Assembly: GCA_914767715.1 (NCBI GenBank)
Contig: OU612068.1
Location: forward strand, 3,410,001-3,474,000
Direction of reading: 5' to 3'
Length of the DNA stretch: 64,000 nt
From: Membranipora membranacea
Taxonomy: Eukaryota > Bryozoa > Gymnolaemata > Cheilostomatida > Membraniporidae
The translations under genes and the position numbers were made by a program. This document shows, piece after piece, positions 12,862 through 24,059 of this stretch. Positions within the stretch are counted from its first letter, which is position 1. Each line of letters opens with the position of its first letter. A model generated the notes under the pieces. It did not search any database. It saw only the letters and a program-made list of their open reading frames with translations, and was not told the origin of the DNA.

Positions 12862-15800
12862 TCATGGCAGGGTTGGCCGCTTTCTGGCCAGCATTTCCTG
12901 CTGCCATGGCACAGTCCCAGGCCCATTAAAATATTCAACAAAAACGTTTCTAACTGCACTCGCAGTAGCCTCCCAATTTCGCTGTTGTGTGGCCTCAGCC
13001 TGCGGAAGACCAGCTTCCTGGCGCCAGATGCCATTCTGTCCACCTTCATCATTGCCATTGCTCATATCCGCCACGCCAGGAGGAAGATAACTTCGGTCAT
13101 GGTTTATCAATAGATAATTGTGTAGTACAGTCATTGCACCAACTTTCCTTTCAATGTTGACTGGAAGTCCCATCATTGGCTTCTTCAGCAACGTCCACCG
13201 CTGTGTCAAAATACCTGCCAAAATAAAAATTACATTATATAACGCACATTGATTTAAACAGTCATGGATGTGTGAGGGACGATGTGAGTGTCCCCAACAG
13301 GCGTAATGGGTGTGATTGAGTCTATGATAAACATTGGCACGCATCACACAACCACCGTCAGGAAAAGGGAACATCAGGATGTTTACATAAACCTTTCACA
13401 TTCAGTATATATCCAAGAGTAGTTTTGTTATATAGTAGTGATTTTCATTCAGTTCGGTTTACAGAGAGATGCCTGTGCAAAAACTCAAATATTAATTTTG
13501 ACATTACAGGTGGGCTTACCTGTCAGTTTGAAAACAAAAATGCAAGTGACTTTTCAGCTGAATCACACTACAGCACAACTTCAACTGTCATCATAGCTAT
13601 AGGCTATTTAGAAATTAAAACTTTAGTACATCATAACACCCCAACCTTGTCATGCGGCCAGATTTGATTTTCTATTGAGAAAAAAGTGATAGTGGAACAA
13701 GCCTATTCATACAACACAATCAATTATGTAGTATGCTGCACGCAAGTTGCTACGACTCCAAATTTTGAACTCACCAAAAGCGTTTTCAATGACCCTGCGA
13801 GCTCTAGACAGTCTATAGTTATATATTCTCCGCTCCTCATTATTCCTAATATCTCTACCAGGGAAAGGCCGCATGAGGTAGGGCTTGAGAGGGAAGGCCT
13901 CGTCCCCGACAATGACATATGGTAGCATATGCTCGCCAACTGGTTCGGGACATGGTAACCTCACTTCTCCTGAAAGCAGAACATTACTAATGAAATAGGA
14001 AGTCGAGCTGAAAGATAACAATGCTTATGTTGCCATTTTCAAGGTCAAATAGAATAATAAAAATGAAAGAAGATAAATTACTGGATATTATATATGTAGC
14101 TGCAATCTTTGCCTAGCTTTATAAGTGTACAGCTGAGGATGTACCCAAGTTTGATTGTTGAATGTATGTATGTTTATATTCGGTCTCAATCTCTGTGAAA
14201 TAAGGGATAGGGTTGACATCATGAAATGAAGGGATTTACATTTGCGAATCAGCCCAAAAAATGGATGGGACTCAAAATGTAGCCTATTATGTGCAAGAAA
14301 TTTCTTATATCTTAGTTGAACCCTACCACTCTGCATTCTACGATTGAAGTTGGACCACTCCCAGACACCCCCATCCGCCTCACAACCAAGCTGTCCAATG
14401 TCCACAGAGATAAAACGATAACAAGAGTCAGCCATGGCCATCAGGTTCATCGAGTGAGTTCCTTTATAGTTGTACCACTGAGAACCAGCTCCATGGGGTT
14501 TCTGGATAATAACATGCTTTCCTGTTCAAAGAAAATCATTAGAAAGGATATTCGAAAGTCACTTGATGGTGTAAGATGACTCGGCTTTTATTTTGCCAGA
14601 CTTGGACAGTTATAGATTGGATACTATCGAATATACTTATCTCAGAGATCCAGTAATAAAAAAACACTTGAAATTTAATTATTTCCTAGCAGATATCAAA
14701 TAAAGCCTGGTGCCCAATTGCAGTGGGCAATCTCAAGAGTCTCGAAACTCTTGCAACGCTCTTGCAATTGTCCTACCAGTCTTGAGATTTTGTAGTTCAA
14801 ATTGCAAAAAATTTACTCTAGAATTCTTGCAGCAGTTGCACAATAATCTTACAACTTCCAAGACTGCAGTTATCAATTGATTGCAGAATCTCTGAGTTTT
14901 ATCAAATCTTAGTCCATATCGCATATACAGCCAAAATCTCTGCCCTTTGGTTCACAGTTAGTTTTCTAAGATATTCTGTTGCAACTGTCTTGCAAATATC
15001 TTAGAATTCTGACGCCGTCAGACTTCTGAGATTAGTCTTGCAAGACTTGCAAGAGTCTTGAGACGCTGAGATGTGGTTCAGAATAGAATAACTGTTGCAA
15101 ATCCTTGCAAGACCAAAAGTCTTGCAATTTGGCTGCAATTTGTCACCAGGCTTTAATACCACACATTATATTCTATGATGGTTATTCAAAGGTCATGGCA
15201 AATTAATTTTGAGAACTGTTATTTACCATCTAGCGCTCCAACGCAGTGTGGAAAGTTCCAGTTCTCACTGAACCTAAAATTCAAAGTAGAGAATCGATGC
15301 AGAAAAACTTTTTTGTGATAAAAACAACAACCAAACAGTGTTTTGATGCTTTGTGCGTTTAGTGCTGTCATTGTATGCACCGAAAAAAATGACATTGCAA
15401 TGGTGAATTTGCAATCATTTGCCTATTCAAAGAGTGGTTACTCAATTATATACCTCCAGGCAAGTCCGATACTAGACCAAACAATTTTAATCATTAATTT
15501 GTTAATTTCAAATACCGGCTCCATGTATGCAGTGTCCAGCTATTTTGAAGACATGCTTTCCGACTCCAGGATAGAACAGTTTGCTATTGTTGTCAATTGA
15601 GTGACATGTGTAATCTATTTGTTCCAAATTACATTTAGAAAAGATAGACTATACAGAAAATAGTAGGACCTATACTGATCATATAATCATGTTGTCAGGA
15701 CCGGATGGTTAATTAGACTATTGATACCAAACAGCGCTGATTCACCTGTTGTTGGTCACACACTGGATCATGCAGTAGAGCTGGATGGTTAATAAGACTA

Positions 15801-17541
15801 TATACCGTTTGCAATTGAGTGGCTAATGACAGAGGTGCTACACCATCAGTCACATCAAAAGCCGGCGGTAAAGGTTTGTATTAGCGGGAAGGCTACATGC
15901 TTGTTGAATTTCCAATATAACAAACAAATCATCAGTTGACAATCAGTCGACTGTCGATAGAATGACAACATCGACATTCGAACTGAATGCAAACAGCGCT
16001 GATACATCTGTTGTTGGTCACACACTGGATCATGCAGTAGAGTTGGATGGTTAATAAGACTGTATACCGTTTGCAATTGAGTGGCTAATGACAGAGGTGC
16101 TACACCATCAGTCACATCAAAAGCTGTCGGTAAAGGTTTGTATTAGTAGTTGGGACGCATGCTAGTCAATTGTCAAATATTGCAGCAAGTCATCAGTAAA
16201 CTGCCAAACAGTCGACTACCGATAGAATGAGACACTGATGTTCGAACTGAATGCAAACAGCACTGGTACACCTGTTGTTGGTCACACACTGGATTATGTT
16301 AGCAGCAACAATTGAAAATGGGTACTGCTCGCTGGAGACAGCCTCGATTTTAATTAATATTAGCCCACAATAGGCTGATGAATGATTACAAACACATGTT
16401 TTCAACCATGCATAAACAACTAAACATCATTAACTTTATCAATTTAAAGCCTACCCGTCTGCAATAGTTTTCCAATCAGCCTCTGTCTCAGGTTGTCGCA
16501 GGTATACTGGCTGCATTCGTTTCCAGATGGCATCACAGACATCGTGGACTATCCCACGGACAGTAGAAGCACCGAGTCGGTAGTGTTTGTGTATTGTCCC
16601 GTAGTCGGATCCTGTTGCTAGGTGATGAAGTGTTACTGCGAGCTTGAGCATGGGTTTGATCGCTTTGCGCATTTTCGTGTCCTCTTTGGTGATATCTTCC
16701 TGAATCATGCTTAAGATATGGTCGAAAGATTGTTTTGACATCCGGAAGTATTCCTGGTGTTTCTCCGGATAGTTCCGCAGCTCCTGCACCAGGTTGCCAA
16801 ACAATCCCAGTTCATCTCTGTGAAAAAGAAAAGAATTTCAAAATGATTGTGATGGGTGGCTTTCAATGTTTTGATGTTTGTAAAATGTGATTACAAATGC
16901 AACTCACTCTCTGACATTTTACTACTTTAAACTGAATCATTACAAAGAAAGCCATTGAATCATCACCAAAGATTGGTCAGGCATTTTTTCTCACATACAT
17001 ACAAGGTATGAAATGGAACTTGGTACACAAAAACAAATTGACTAAGGATACAATCTTGACATGGACAGGCATAGTCATAAGCCCCTGGGACCTGCATATC
17101 CGTATGTACCAATGTGGTTGATACTGGACAAAAATTGATTTACAAAGTCCAGCTTGCAAAGCCCCAGCAGGGGCCCATGACAGACTGCAGTTGTTGTGTA
17201 GTGAGAACTCTCAGAGAGAGTGATCACACCATATTGAAGACACAATTACAACAACTTCATGCCCATAGCCCACCTACACCAACTCAACTAGCACACAACA
17301 TATATGAGCTTGCTGAAAGATGGTGTCTTTAAAATGAATGAAGTGGTTCTAAAAGTAGTAAGAAAGTTAGTATACAACCTAAATATAATTATTTTATGTA
17401 GTCCTCTCACCTGCTGGCATTGATTGGGTGTACCCAATACCTTCTTTCCTGTCTCTCCTCTCCACCAATAACCTGCAGCAGAAGCTGGTACAGGTTAACA
17501 AGATGCAACCCTATTGCAGCAATAACCTGATCAGGTCTCAT
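12862..17541 (-). CDS. PIF/Harbinger transposase (HARBI1-like DDE nuclease), apparently intact
   Basis: Cut-and-paste transposase of 427 residues. Exons are 17411-17541, 16455-16817, 15227-15273, 14327-14521, 13775-13969 and 12862-13214, all with GT-AG ends and matching phases, no stop or frameshift seen. The N-terminal part has RRYWVHPINASRDELG, NLVQELRNYPEK and YFRMSKQSFDHI, followed by a helix-turn-helix-like LGASTVRGIVHDV. The catalytic DDE core has D180 in FPHCVGALDGKH, D221 in SVDIG and E307 in RARRVIENAFG, the usual family spacing. It ends in TGA at 12862-12864. Start ATG 17541 is the first in-frame ATG of exon 1. With a complete triad the enzyme may still be functional, although its partner gene has a nonsense codon. 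Insertions in introns 2 and 3 lengthen the gene. Confidence 0.85.
14702..15154. mobile_element. MITE-like inverted-repeat element nested in transposase intron 3
   Basis: Opens with AAAGCCTGGTGCCCAATTGC and closes with the inverted counterpart ending CACCAGGCTTT. The interior is rich in degenerate CTTGCAAGACT motifs in both orientations. AAT flanks both sides, a possible three-base target duplication. No ORF. Confidence 0.6.
15728..16297. repeat. Tandem repeat, about 262-bp unit, two full copies and a third partial
   Basis: CCTGTTGTTGGTCACACAC and neighbouring sequence recur at about 15748, 16010 and 16271, a period near 262 bases. It lies in intron 2 of the Harbinger transposase. Noncoding. 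Confidence 0.75.
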
Positions 17542-17817
17542 GTTGAAGTAGTGGATTGGAAAGTAAAGCAAAGCTCTGTGAAATTTAGACACAAGCAGCA
17601 AGGTAAATTGATAATATTATTGTCTCACGAAGTGTGTGAAAATATGAGACTCTTCTGATTGGCTTAACTTGACCTCTGAACCTAACACTGATCGGGTTTA
17701 TAAAATCGGCTCGGTTGAAAGCGGTCACGTGTGTTTTGCCCATAACGGCCGTTTAGGCCCGGAAACGGTTTTGCCCTCGGTCGTCTCACTGAAATCGGGC
17801 AGGTGTGCTTAGACCTT

Positions 17818-18330
17818 TTAATACTTGGTGCTTCGAGGGAAGACCAACCACATTCTGGATGACTGGATTCTTCAATCCACAAGGTGAGCCTTGCACACAA
17901 CCCATCTCATAGAAATTGAGCCTCGTTTGCAAACAATGATTTGGTCTATGAGCAAATTATATCAATGAGCGTAAAACAAGTATCTATAAATAGAACAAGT
18001 ATCTATAAATATCCAAGTATCTATAAACATCAAAGTATCTATAAATAAAACTTTCTTTCCCTTTCCTTGCAAGGCAATCGTTGCTAATTGGCTGTTTGCT
18101 AACAGCTCTTACTGGCTGTGGGAAAAATTTGTGGCGTAAAATATAATGATAGTAAGTTGTTGGTATTGCCAGTTTCAACTATGTGAAAGTATAACAAGCT
18201 GTGCCACTATTATATTCCTTTTCCTCCATCAAAAATGACAGTCTTTCTGAAATCACAAGATTAGAATAGTTTATTGAAGCTAAGAGCGTGAAAAAGCAGA
18301 AAAAGACATTTCAACAGGAATGATATTCTT
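17818..18330 (+). pseudogene. Dynein exon 10 relic, right half, plus duplicated downstream flank
   Basis: 17818 to about 17970 continues the interrupted dynein exon 10 (coding for [18 protein letters not shown]), its donor GTGAGCC and the start of intron 10, close to 5061-5213. After a deletion of dynein exons 11-12, similarity resumes at about 17985-18330 with the 3' flank at 6730-7390. A short AGTATCTATAAATA repeat lies near 17990-18045. Confidence 0.8.
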
Positions 18331-18692
18331 TTTAGTGGCTGACGTTCTGTGTTCGAGTGATCAGCATAGCAAACTGTTTTTTGCATTCGAATTAAAGATT
18401 TTATAACAATACATAAGCGCATGTGCTTCCAACAACTTTTTATGTACACACATGACTCATGTCAAAGAAATAGCTCATTATTTAAAAAAACACTCAACAG
18501 GAATGATATTCTATTCAGTGGCTGGCGTTCTGTGTTTGAGTGATAAGCATAAGCGAAGTATTTTTTGCATTAGAATTAAAGATTTTATAATAAGACATAA
18601 GTGCATGTGCTTCCAACAACTTTTTATATATGCACACTGCCACACATGTGACTCATGTCAAAGAAAAAGCTCATTATTTAAAAAAAACACTT
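18313..18692. repeat. Tandem duplication, about 185-bp unit, two copies, 3' of IFI27-like B
   Basis: Each unit starts AACAGGAATGATATTCT and ends near CTCATTATTTAAAAAAAC. It probably lies in the 3' UTR or 3' flank of gene B. Confidence 0.75.
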
Positions 18693-18711
18693 GCAATGTA
18701 ACTATTTGTAG

Positions 18712-19606
18712 CTAGGAGCAGCTATAACCACACGTCTTGCCCTGGAACCAGTTTTTTACTACTGACACGGGAGCAGCTACACTTGTGAAGATGGCAGTAT
18801 TACCAACTACTCCTATCCCAGCGGCGCCTAAATTATACAAGACAAATAGTATATTGTAGCTCAAACTTTAAATGGACATGAAAATAAACCTCATTTTTGT
18901 CATCGAAAGGGTTTTCAGTGATTGAGAGCTTTGGCCACATCTATGTTTCGGCCTTGATATGCGACTTGTGTAGTATCTCTCTGCCACTAGACCAGAGGCA
19001 GAGGGTAAAAGCTTGTTTGTAGGTTTTCACTTGTGACCACAACAAGGGTGACAGACTTGGTCCCATTGACTCTGAACTTACCGGCCGCCTGTAGGGCAGA
19101 GAACACACCACAAGTCGCCGGTCCGTAGAGGTAGCCTTGAGCTACTGTAGCTACAGAACCTGCAGTAACACCAGCAGCTCCAAATCCAGCAGCAGCTACA
19201 AGAAGGAAGACTGGAACCATCAGGATCATAAAATAAGTGGTAAAAGACTTCAATGTTCATGATTGTTATCGATCCAAAAATTATGACTTAAATTTTCTTT
19301 AAATTGGCTGGATCTGTTTCATTGCCATGATATATATGCCTACTTTATATAATATAGAGGGCTGTAAGCTTATTAATCCAAGATAAAGACACTTATTAAA
19401 ACTGTAAACAGTTTGTATTACAAACTATTGTCACGATGATTTATCAGCTTACCGAGAGCGAACGGTGCTGCAACCACTGCCCCTGCTCCCGCAGCTATTG
19501 GTATACCGTAGTTATACGCATAATCCTTATAATCCTCAGCTTTTGCTATGGAAGCTCCAAGCAGTATTAATATCAGTAGGTTGCCAAGTCTCAGTTTGCT
19601 GAGCAT
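18712..19606 (-). CDS. IFI27/ISG12-like protein, copy B
   Basis: 127 residues. Exons are 19453-19606, 19082-19195 and 18712-18827, both introns phase 1. The start is ATG 19606; the codon just upstream is GTG. A signal peptide (LLILILLGASIAKA) is followed by EDYKDYAYNYG and the Gly/Ala segment GAGAVVAAPFALG. Exon 2 core: AGFGAAGVTAGSVATVAQG, then LYGPATCGVFSALQAAG. Exon 3: AAGIGVVGNTAIFTSVA, then a Cys-containing tail KTCGYSCS. Exon 3 shares GVVGNTAIF-like wording with copy A (AVGNTAIF), and the two genes share 3' flanks, so they are segmental duplicates. The Cys-rich tail would face the lumen or outside if the signal peptide works; that is inference. Confidence 0.85.
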
Positions 19607-20602
19607 CACGCTGACACCAGAGTGTGGTGAATGTTTAGAAAACAGTTGAGCAATCCTTATTAACCTCTGAATAACACCCTATGAAATAAAAAACCGAGCG
19701 ATATGATAAAATTGACAGACGAAGAATGGTAACAAAAGAATAATTTTCTGATAAGTTTCTTATTGGCTGCCGACTGATTGGTATTGATATAGGCGGATAC
19801 GAGCAGGCATAGAAGTATAGTGCTTTGGTTGGTTATCATTACTCATTTTGTTACACTGCTTATACCAGCCTTGTGATCAAACACAGTGCTCAGTAATCGC
19901 TCTCTGTCTTTGCATCACATTAACTCAAGACAAGACAAATTTTAAGCCCCACGCTTATTACCTCATATCAGGTTTGATATCGCTTGCTTGCACTTCAATT
20001 TTACCCCTGTTCACTTGTAATCTTAATAATAATAATTTATTACTAAATCGCCAATAAAGTAATCCAAAAAAAATCTGCACCAAGTTGAGGGAGGGGAGCA
20101 AGGCAAACATGGTTGCAATTGGATCAGACTAGATTTTAAGTATGATTTTGTGTGTACTACTGCGGAGTGCCTGGGCTCAACTAGTAAAGTGCTCAAACTC
20201 TGCCCTGCTGGGTGGCTGGTAGTGGCATACCATTATCAACCATTAATGGCCGAGTTTGAGCACTTCTTAGACTAGGCAGCAGCTAAAATTGTTCTCCCAA
20301 CAATAATGACTTGTTTTCATGAGGGCACATGAATTGATTTCTGATTTGCTATTGAACCATTTCAAATGCTCATTGAACAAGATAAAAATTGCTTATGAAT
20401 AATAGTTACATGATACATAATGAGTCAGTTTTTTATTGGTTGGTTCCTGAAACTTTCTACATTGTACATGTTACAAGTCTACCTTTTGTCAGACAGTTAC
20501 AACATTGGCAGAAATTGAATACTGGTGGCATGATTTTACCACTATGATTATGCCTAAGAAACTATTGAAAATCCTTATAGTCCAAACAAATTGTATCCTT
20601 GT
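19607..20602. other. Spacer upstream of IFI27-like B
   Basis: No exon recognised. About 20115-20295 resembles the repeat at 6790-6950 and contains an internal inverted repeat (CTCAAACTCTGCC against a degenerate CCGAGTTTGAG). The promoter of gene B should lie in the first few hundred bases, but I see no convincing core element. Confidence 0.4.
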
Positions 20603-21682
20603 ATGCTGAGCTAATTTTGTCAAGTCAAGTCAGCTGCTATAAGGGGCTACTGCGTGGCTTGTATGCATTGAGGGCCACACAATGTATGTTCAGAGCTTGG
20701 GATGGAAGGTATTCTGCGCAGGAGCTTGATAGTGAATGATGCTGTTGGGCTGCCGCCTGGTGGCTGCCGCATGTTTGATGTCAATTGTACGTTAAGCTTG
20801 CACCTTCTGGTGGGTGTGCTGCCGCTGGTGTGTTGCAGATGGTGTGCACAGTGTGCTGCCGATAACACGCGGTGTGTTTGGTTTAGTTAAGTTTATTTTT
20901 TCATCCGATATCATGGTATTGATAAAATTGAATGCTTACAATGTTGGGTTAAAAATGACTAAGAACGGAGATTATTAAAGGGAGTCATAAAAAATGGGAA
21001 AAAGGATTTGGCACGTTTTTGGGACCTACATAGTTTAGGTCTAAAAATAGTTTTGCAGCGAGAAGATGATCTACATTCATTTCTGATAATAAGATTAAAA
21101 GGCGGTGTGTTTGATCAGCAGCTATTCTTACAAAGTGCCTCTTGCTCAGTTCAAAAATAAAATTATAATGAGTAGTAATAATTTATGAGTAGTAAATAAT
21201 GTGGTAGGCAGCAAATTAGTTGCTGACTCTAAGCTGGGTAACACTTCAGTTCAGGGGAGGTTGCAAGACATTGATGTAATGATGATAGAGCACAGGCCAA
21301 ATAATAACAGGAACAGGAAACTGCTCTGTGGTATACTATTTTAGCTGAGTTTGTGTACCTGATGGATGAAATATTTCACAAGAATCCCTGCTGAATACGC
21401 ATCTGAATTAGATTTTGTCTTTTTCCCTATGCAGAAGGTGCAATTTGCTATTAATCAATGAGAAGTTGTTTAAAACCCTGGTTTCCCTTTAACGTACAAT
21501 CGGCATCAAACAAGCGGCAGCCACCAGGCAGCAGTCCAACAGCATCATTCACTACCAAGCACCTACACCGAATACCTTCCATCCCAAGCACTGTAACATA
21601 CATTGTGTAGCCCTCAATGCAGACAAGCCACGCAGTAGCCCCTTATAGCAGCTGACTTGACTTGACATAATTATCTCAGCAT
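20603..21682. mobile_element. Non-autonomous DNA element with long (about 193-bp) terminal inverted repeats
   Basis: 20603-20795 and 21490-21682 are inverted copies of each other with scattered differences: both, read inward, begin ATGCTGAG, then GTCAAGTCAAGTCAGCTGC, then AAGGGGCTACTGCGTGGCT. The interior has no coding capacity. Part of the interior (about 21418-21485) also occurs inverted near 36035-36105. A related fragment lies at about 26680-26880. Confidence 0.75.
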
Positions 21683-24059
21683 GCCAGGGTCAGGCAGACA
21701 ACCCAGTATTGGCAGCAGCATCCGGTAGCGGCAAGAAATGCGAAACCCAGTAAATCCCCATGAGGAAAATTACAAATTTAGGCTACATTTGCAATGTTAT
21801 TGTTTGATTTTTGTTTTTTGACTTTCAACACAAAAAATGAAACACAAAATGTGGAATTGGATTTTTGGTTTGTTTTGCAGCATCAAAAATGAAAAACAAA
21901 AATCAATTGATTTTTCAAATTTTGTTTTTGTGATTCAAAGTTGAAATATGAAAATAGGATTCATATCAATATTTCGGCTTTCATCTATAAGAAAATCAAA
22001 AAACAAAATAGCTTACACTATTACACCATCACACAACAAAGTGCAAAAGTTTACCTTGTGTTAAAACAACCAAGCTGAAAATCATAGTATTAGTATTTGA
22101 TTTTTCTAATTGGGAATGAATCTATCGATGTCTTCAATTGGTATGCAGGGAGTGAATGTACTGTTCAATCTATACATCGCTGTCAGTGTGGTGGGCAATA
22201 CAGGCGTAAAATCTACTCAATGCATTTGTGAAGGCTAGAAAGATAGTAAGCACAAGGCAACAATTCCAAGTAAATCCAGATGTGTGGCAAAGCAGAGTAA
22301 GCATTGATATGTCAGTGCTATCTTAGTCTTACACAAATGAATGAAAATCATTATGAATGAGCTGAAATAGCTAAAGAGCAGTATACCTGCATTTTTAACA
22401 CTTTTATTGGCAGTCTAATATTTTTATAGTGCCGAGTAAAGATGACGAAAAGGAAAAAATGCATTAGAATGAAAACAAATCGAATTTGCTAGTAGGCCTA
22501 TCGATCCTAAATGAGGTCATATATAAAACGATGAGAGATAAATCACTTTGAGCTATAGATAAAACAAATATATCTTAGGACTGTACAGCGGCAGAATTTG
22601 CCGGAGAGCTCTAAATAGCAAATGTTACAATTGGAATAAAAATATTTTAATAGTCCTGATTTTAATAATAATCCTGTAGGGTCTTTCAATTAGAGCGAGC
22701 GATTCTTTACTAAAGCAAAATATCATCATCAAATTGCTCAAAATTATCACTCACTTTGGCCTTTCAATAAGACAAATTCATTCACAAATTGCTCAGTCAC
22801 TGAGTGAGCCAACAGACTGTGATTTCGGCTGTTTTCAATTGAATTGACCCCCTGAGTAACTTTCAAGATTTTATTGAATTAGTCACAATTGTCTGCCCTT
22901 CACTCAAGTGTAAACAATTCTTAAATAATAATGTAAGTTGGCTATAAGATAAAGATAAAAGATGTTTACAGTAGATGGAGCAGTGCGTGTGACACCTTAT
23001 ACCATAAATCACAAGAATCCAGTGATACCATCTTGAGTGATGGTGAGTTAAGAGGGCTAAAAAGCAGGTTCTTACAGCTGTCAAAGATGCTATAATGTGT
23101 GATGAGTGATGAAGCACCACATCAAACCAATTTAACCACTACTACTCCATATTACACTAGAAACTGGAAACTGTCACTGCAACACAGGTTTGTTACAGCT
23201 TACCAAAACATCCATCAGCTGAAAGTGTAGGGTGAACAGCTGTTTTGTTGGCGATCAACACCCTGTTTTTTGAAGACACGCTATGTTGCCTAACAACTAA
23301 GGTTCTCTCTGGACCGCTAAACTCAACAGTGTTAGAATATTCTTACTTTATTAGCCGCACTGGTTCATAGCATGTGAGTCCTAGACACATATCTTACAAA
23401 TTGAGTTCAGACTTTAAGTTTTTGTCTGCAACCTGTCAAGGAACACCAGCTATTGATCAGATAGTATCAACAGTTCAAGAAGAGTTAATGGTTCTATCAC
23501 ATCAATGAGTTCATTGATCACATGATTCCTTATATTGTTCGTTATTGATTGTTATTGTATGTATGTGTTCATGGCTCAAAGGGCGGTAATAATGAATAAT
23601 GAGAAAAATAAGAATAATAAGAATATCTTATACAACAGCTATGCAAATATTTATTTATATTTCAACATTATTTGATGATCAAATTATTGGCTACACATAG
23701 CAAAATGAAAATACTAGATGTAATTAAAGTTTACTAAATAACTGTTGTAGGTAAGGCAAAAGAATTTGGATAATAGACATTGTTATTGCACAAAAAGCAC
23801 AGACTGCCTAAAAAATAATATGAACGTTGCGAGCAATCAGGAAACTGATATTCATATCTTAACAATACCTTGCAAACATCCTGTCTTTGATACTTTGATA
23901 CAAACTAGAATGAAAAAGTAGCTTATTACTAAAATTTTGAGACTGTAAAGCCCGGTCATAATGGTATTCACGGGCGCTGTATATTTCTTCGATAGATTCT
24001 CACTGCCATCTGCTTTAAAGTCGAGCTCACAAACCTAGCCTAGAAGCGGGCGTATCTGA
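21683..24059. other. Spacer with AT-rich repeat blocks
   Basis: 21780-22015 is an AT-rich block (AAAAACAAAAATC-type words) that recurs at 26895-27250. A MITE sits at 22678-22854. No exon, RNA gene or promoter could be supported in the rest. Confidence 0.5.
22678..22854. mobile_element. MITE, GGGTCTTTCAATTAG family, copy 1
   Basis: Left end GGGTCTTTCAATTAGAG, right end TTCAATTGAATTGACCCCC, with degenerate ATCACTCACT motifs inside. It matches the better preserved copy at 47597-47844. No ORF. Confidence 0.6.

Larger units (their letters stand above)
8636..17817. mobile_element. PIF/Harbinger DNA transposon, about 9.2 kb
   Basis: Boundaries are set by the duplicated dynein exon it interrupts: dynein-like sequence ends at 8635 and continues at 17818. 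It carries the two genes typical of the superfamily on opposite strands, a MADF-domain protein (9321-12486, +) and a DDE transposase (12862-17541, -). A shared block, CCTGCCCGATTTCA, lies near both ends in inverted orientation (left about 8730-8743, complement on the right about 17791-17804). Exact terminal inverted repeats and the expected three-base target duplication could not be confirmed, because the left end is disturbed by the palindrome. Nested repeats inside (14702-15154, 15728-16297) inflate its length. Confidence 0.8.

Noticed and set aside
12862-13374. 170-codon minus frame as a stand-alone gene
   Set aside because: Only the part to 13214 matches Harbinger transposase and it begins at a splice acceptor; it is the last exon of the transposase.
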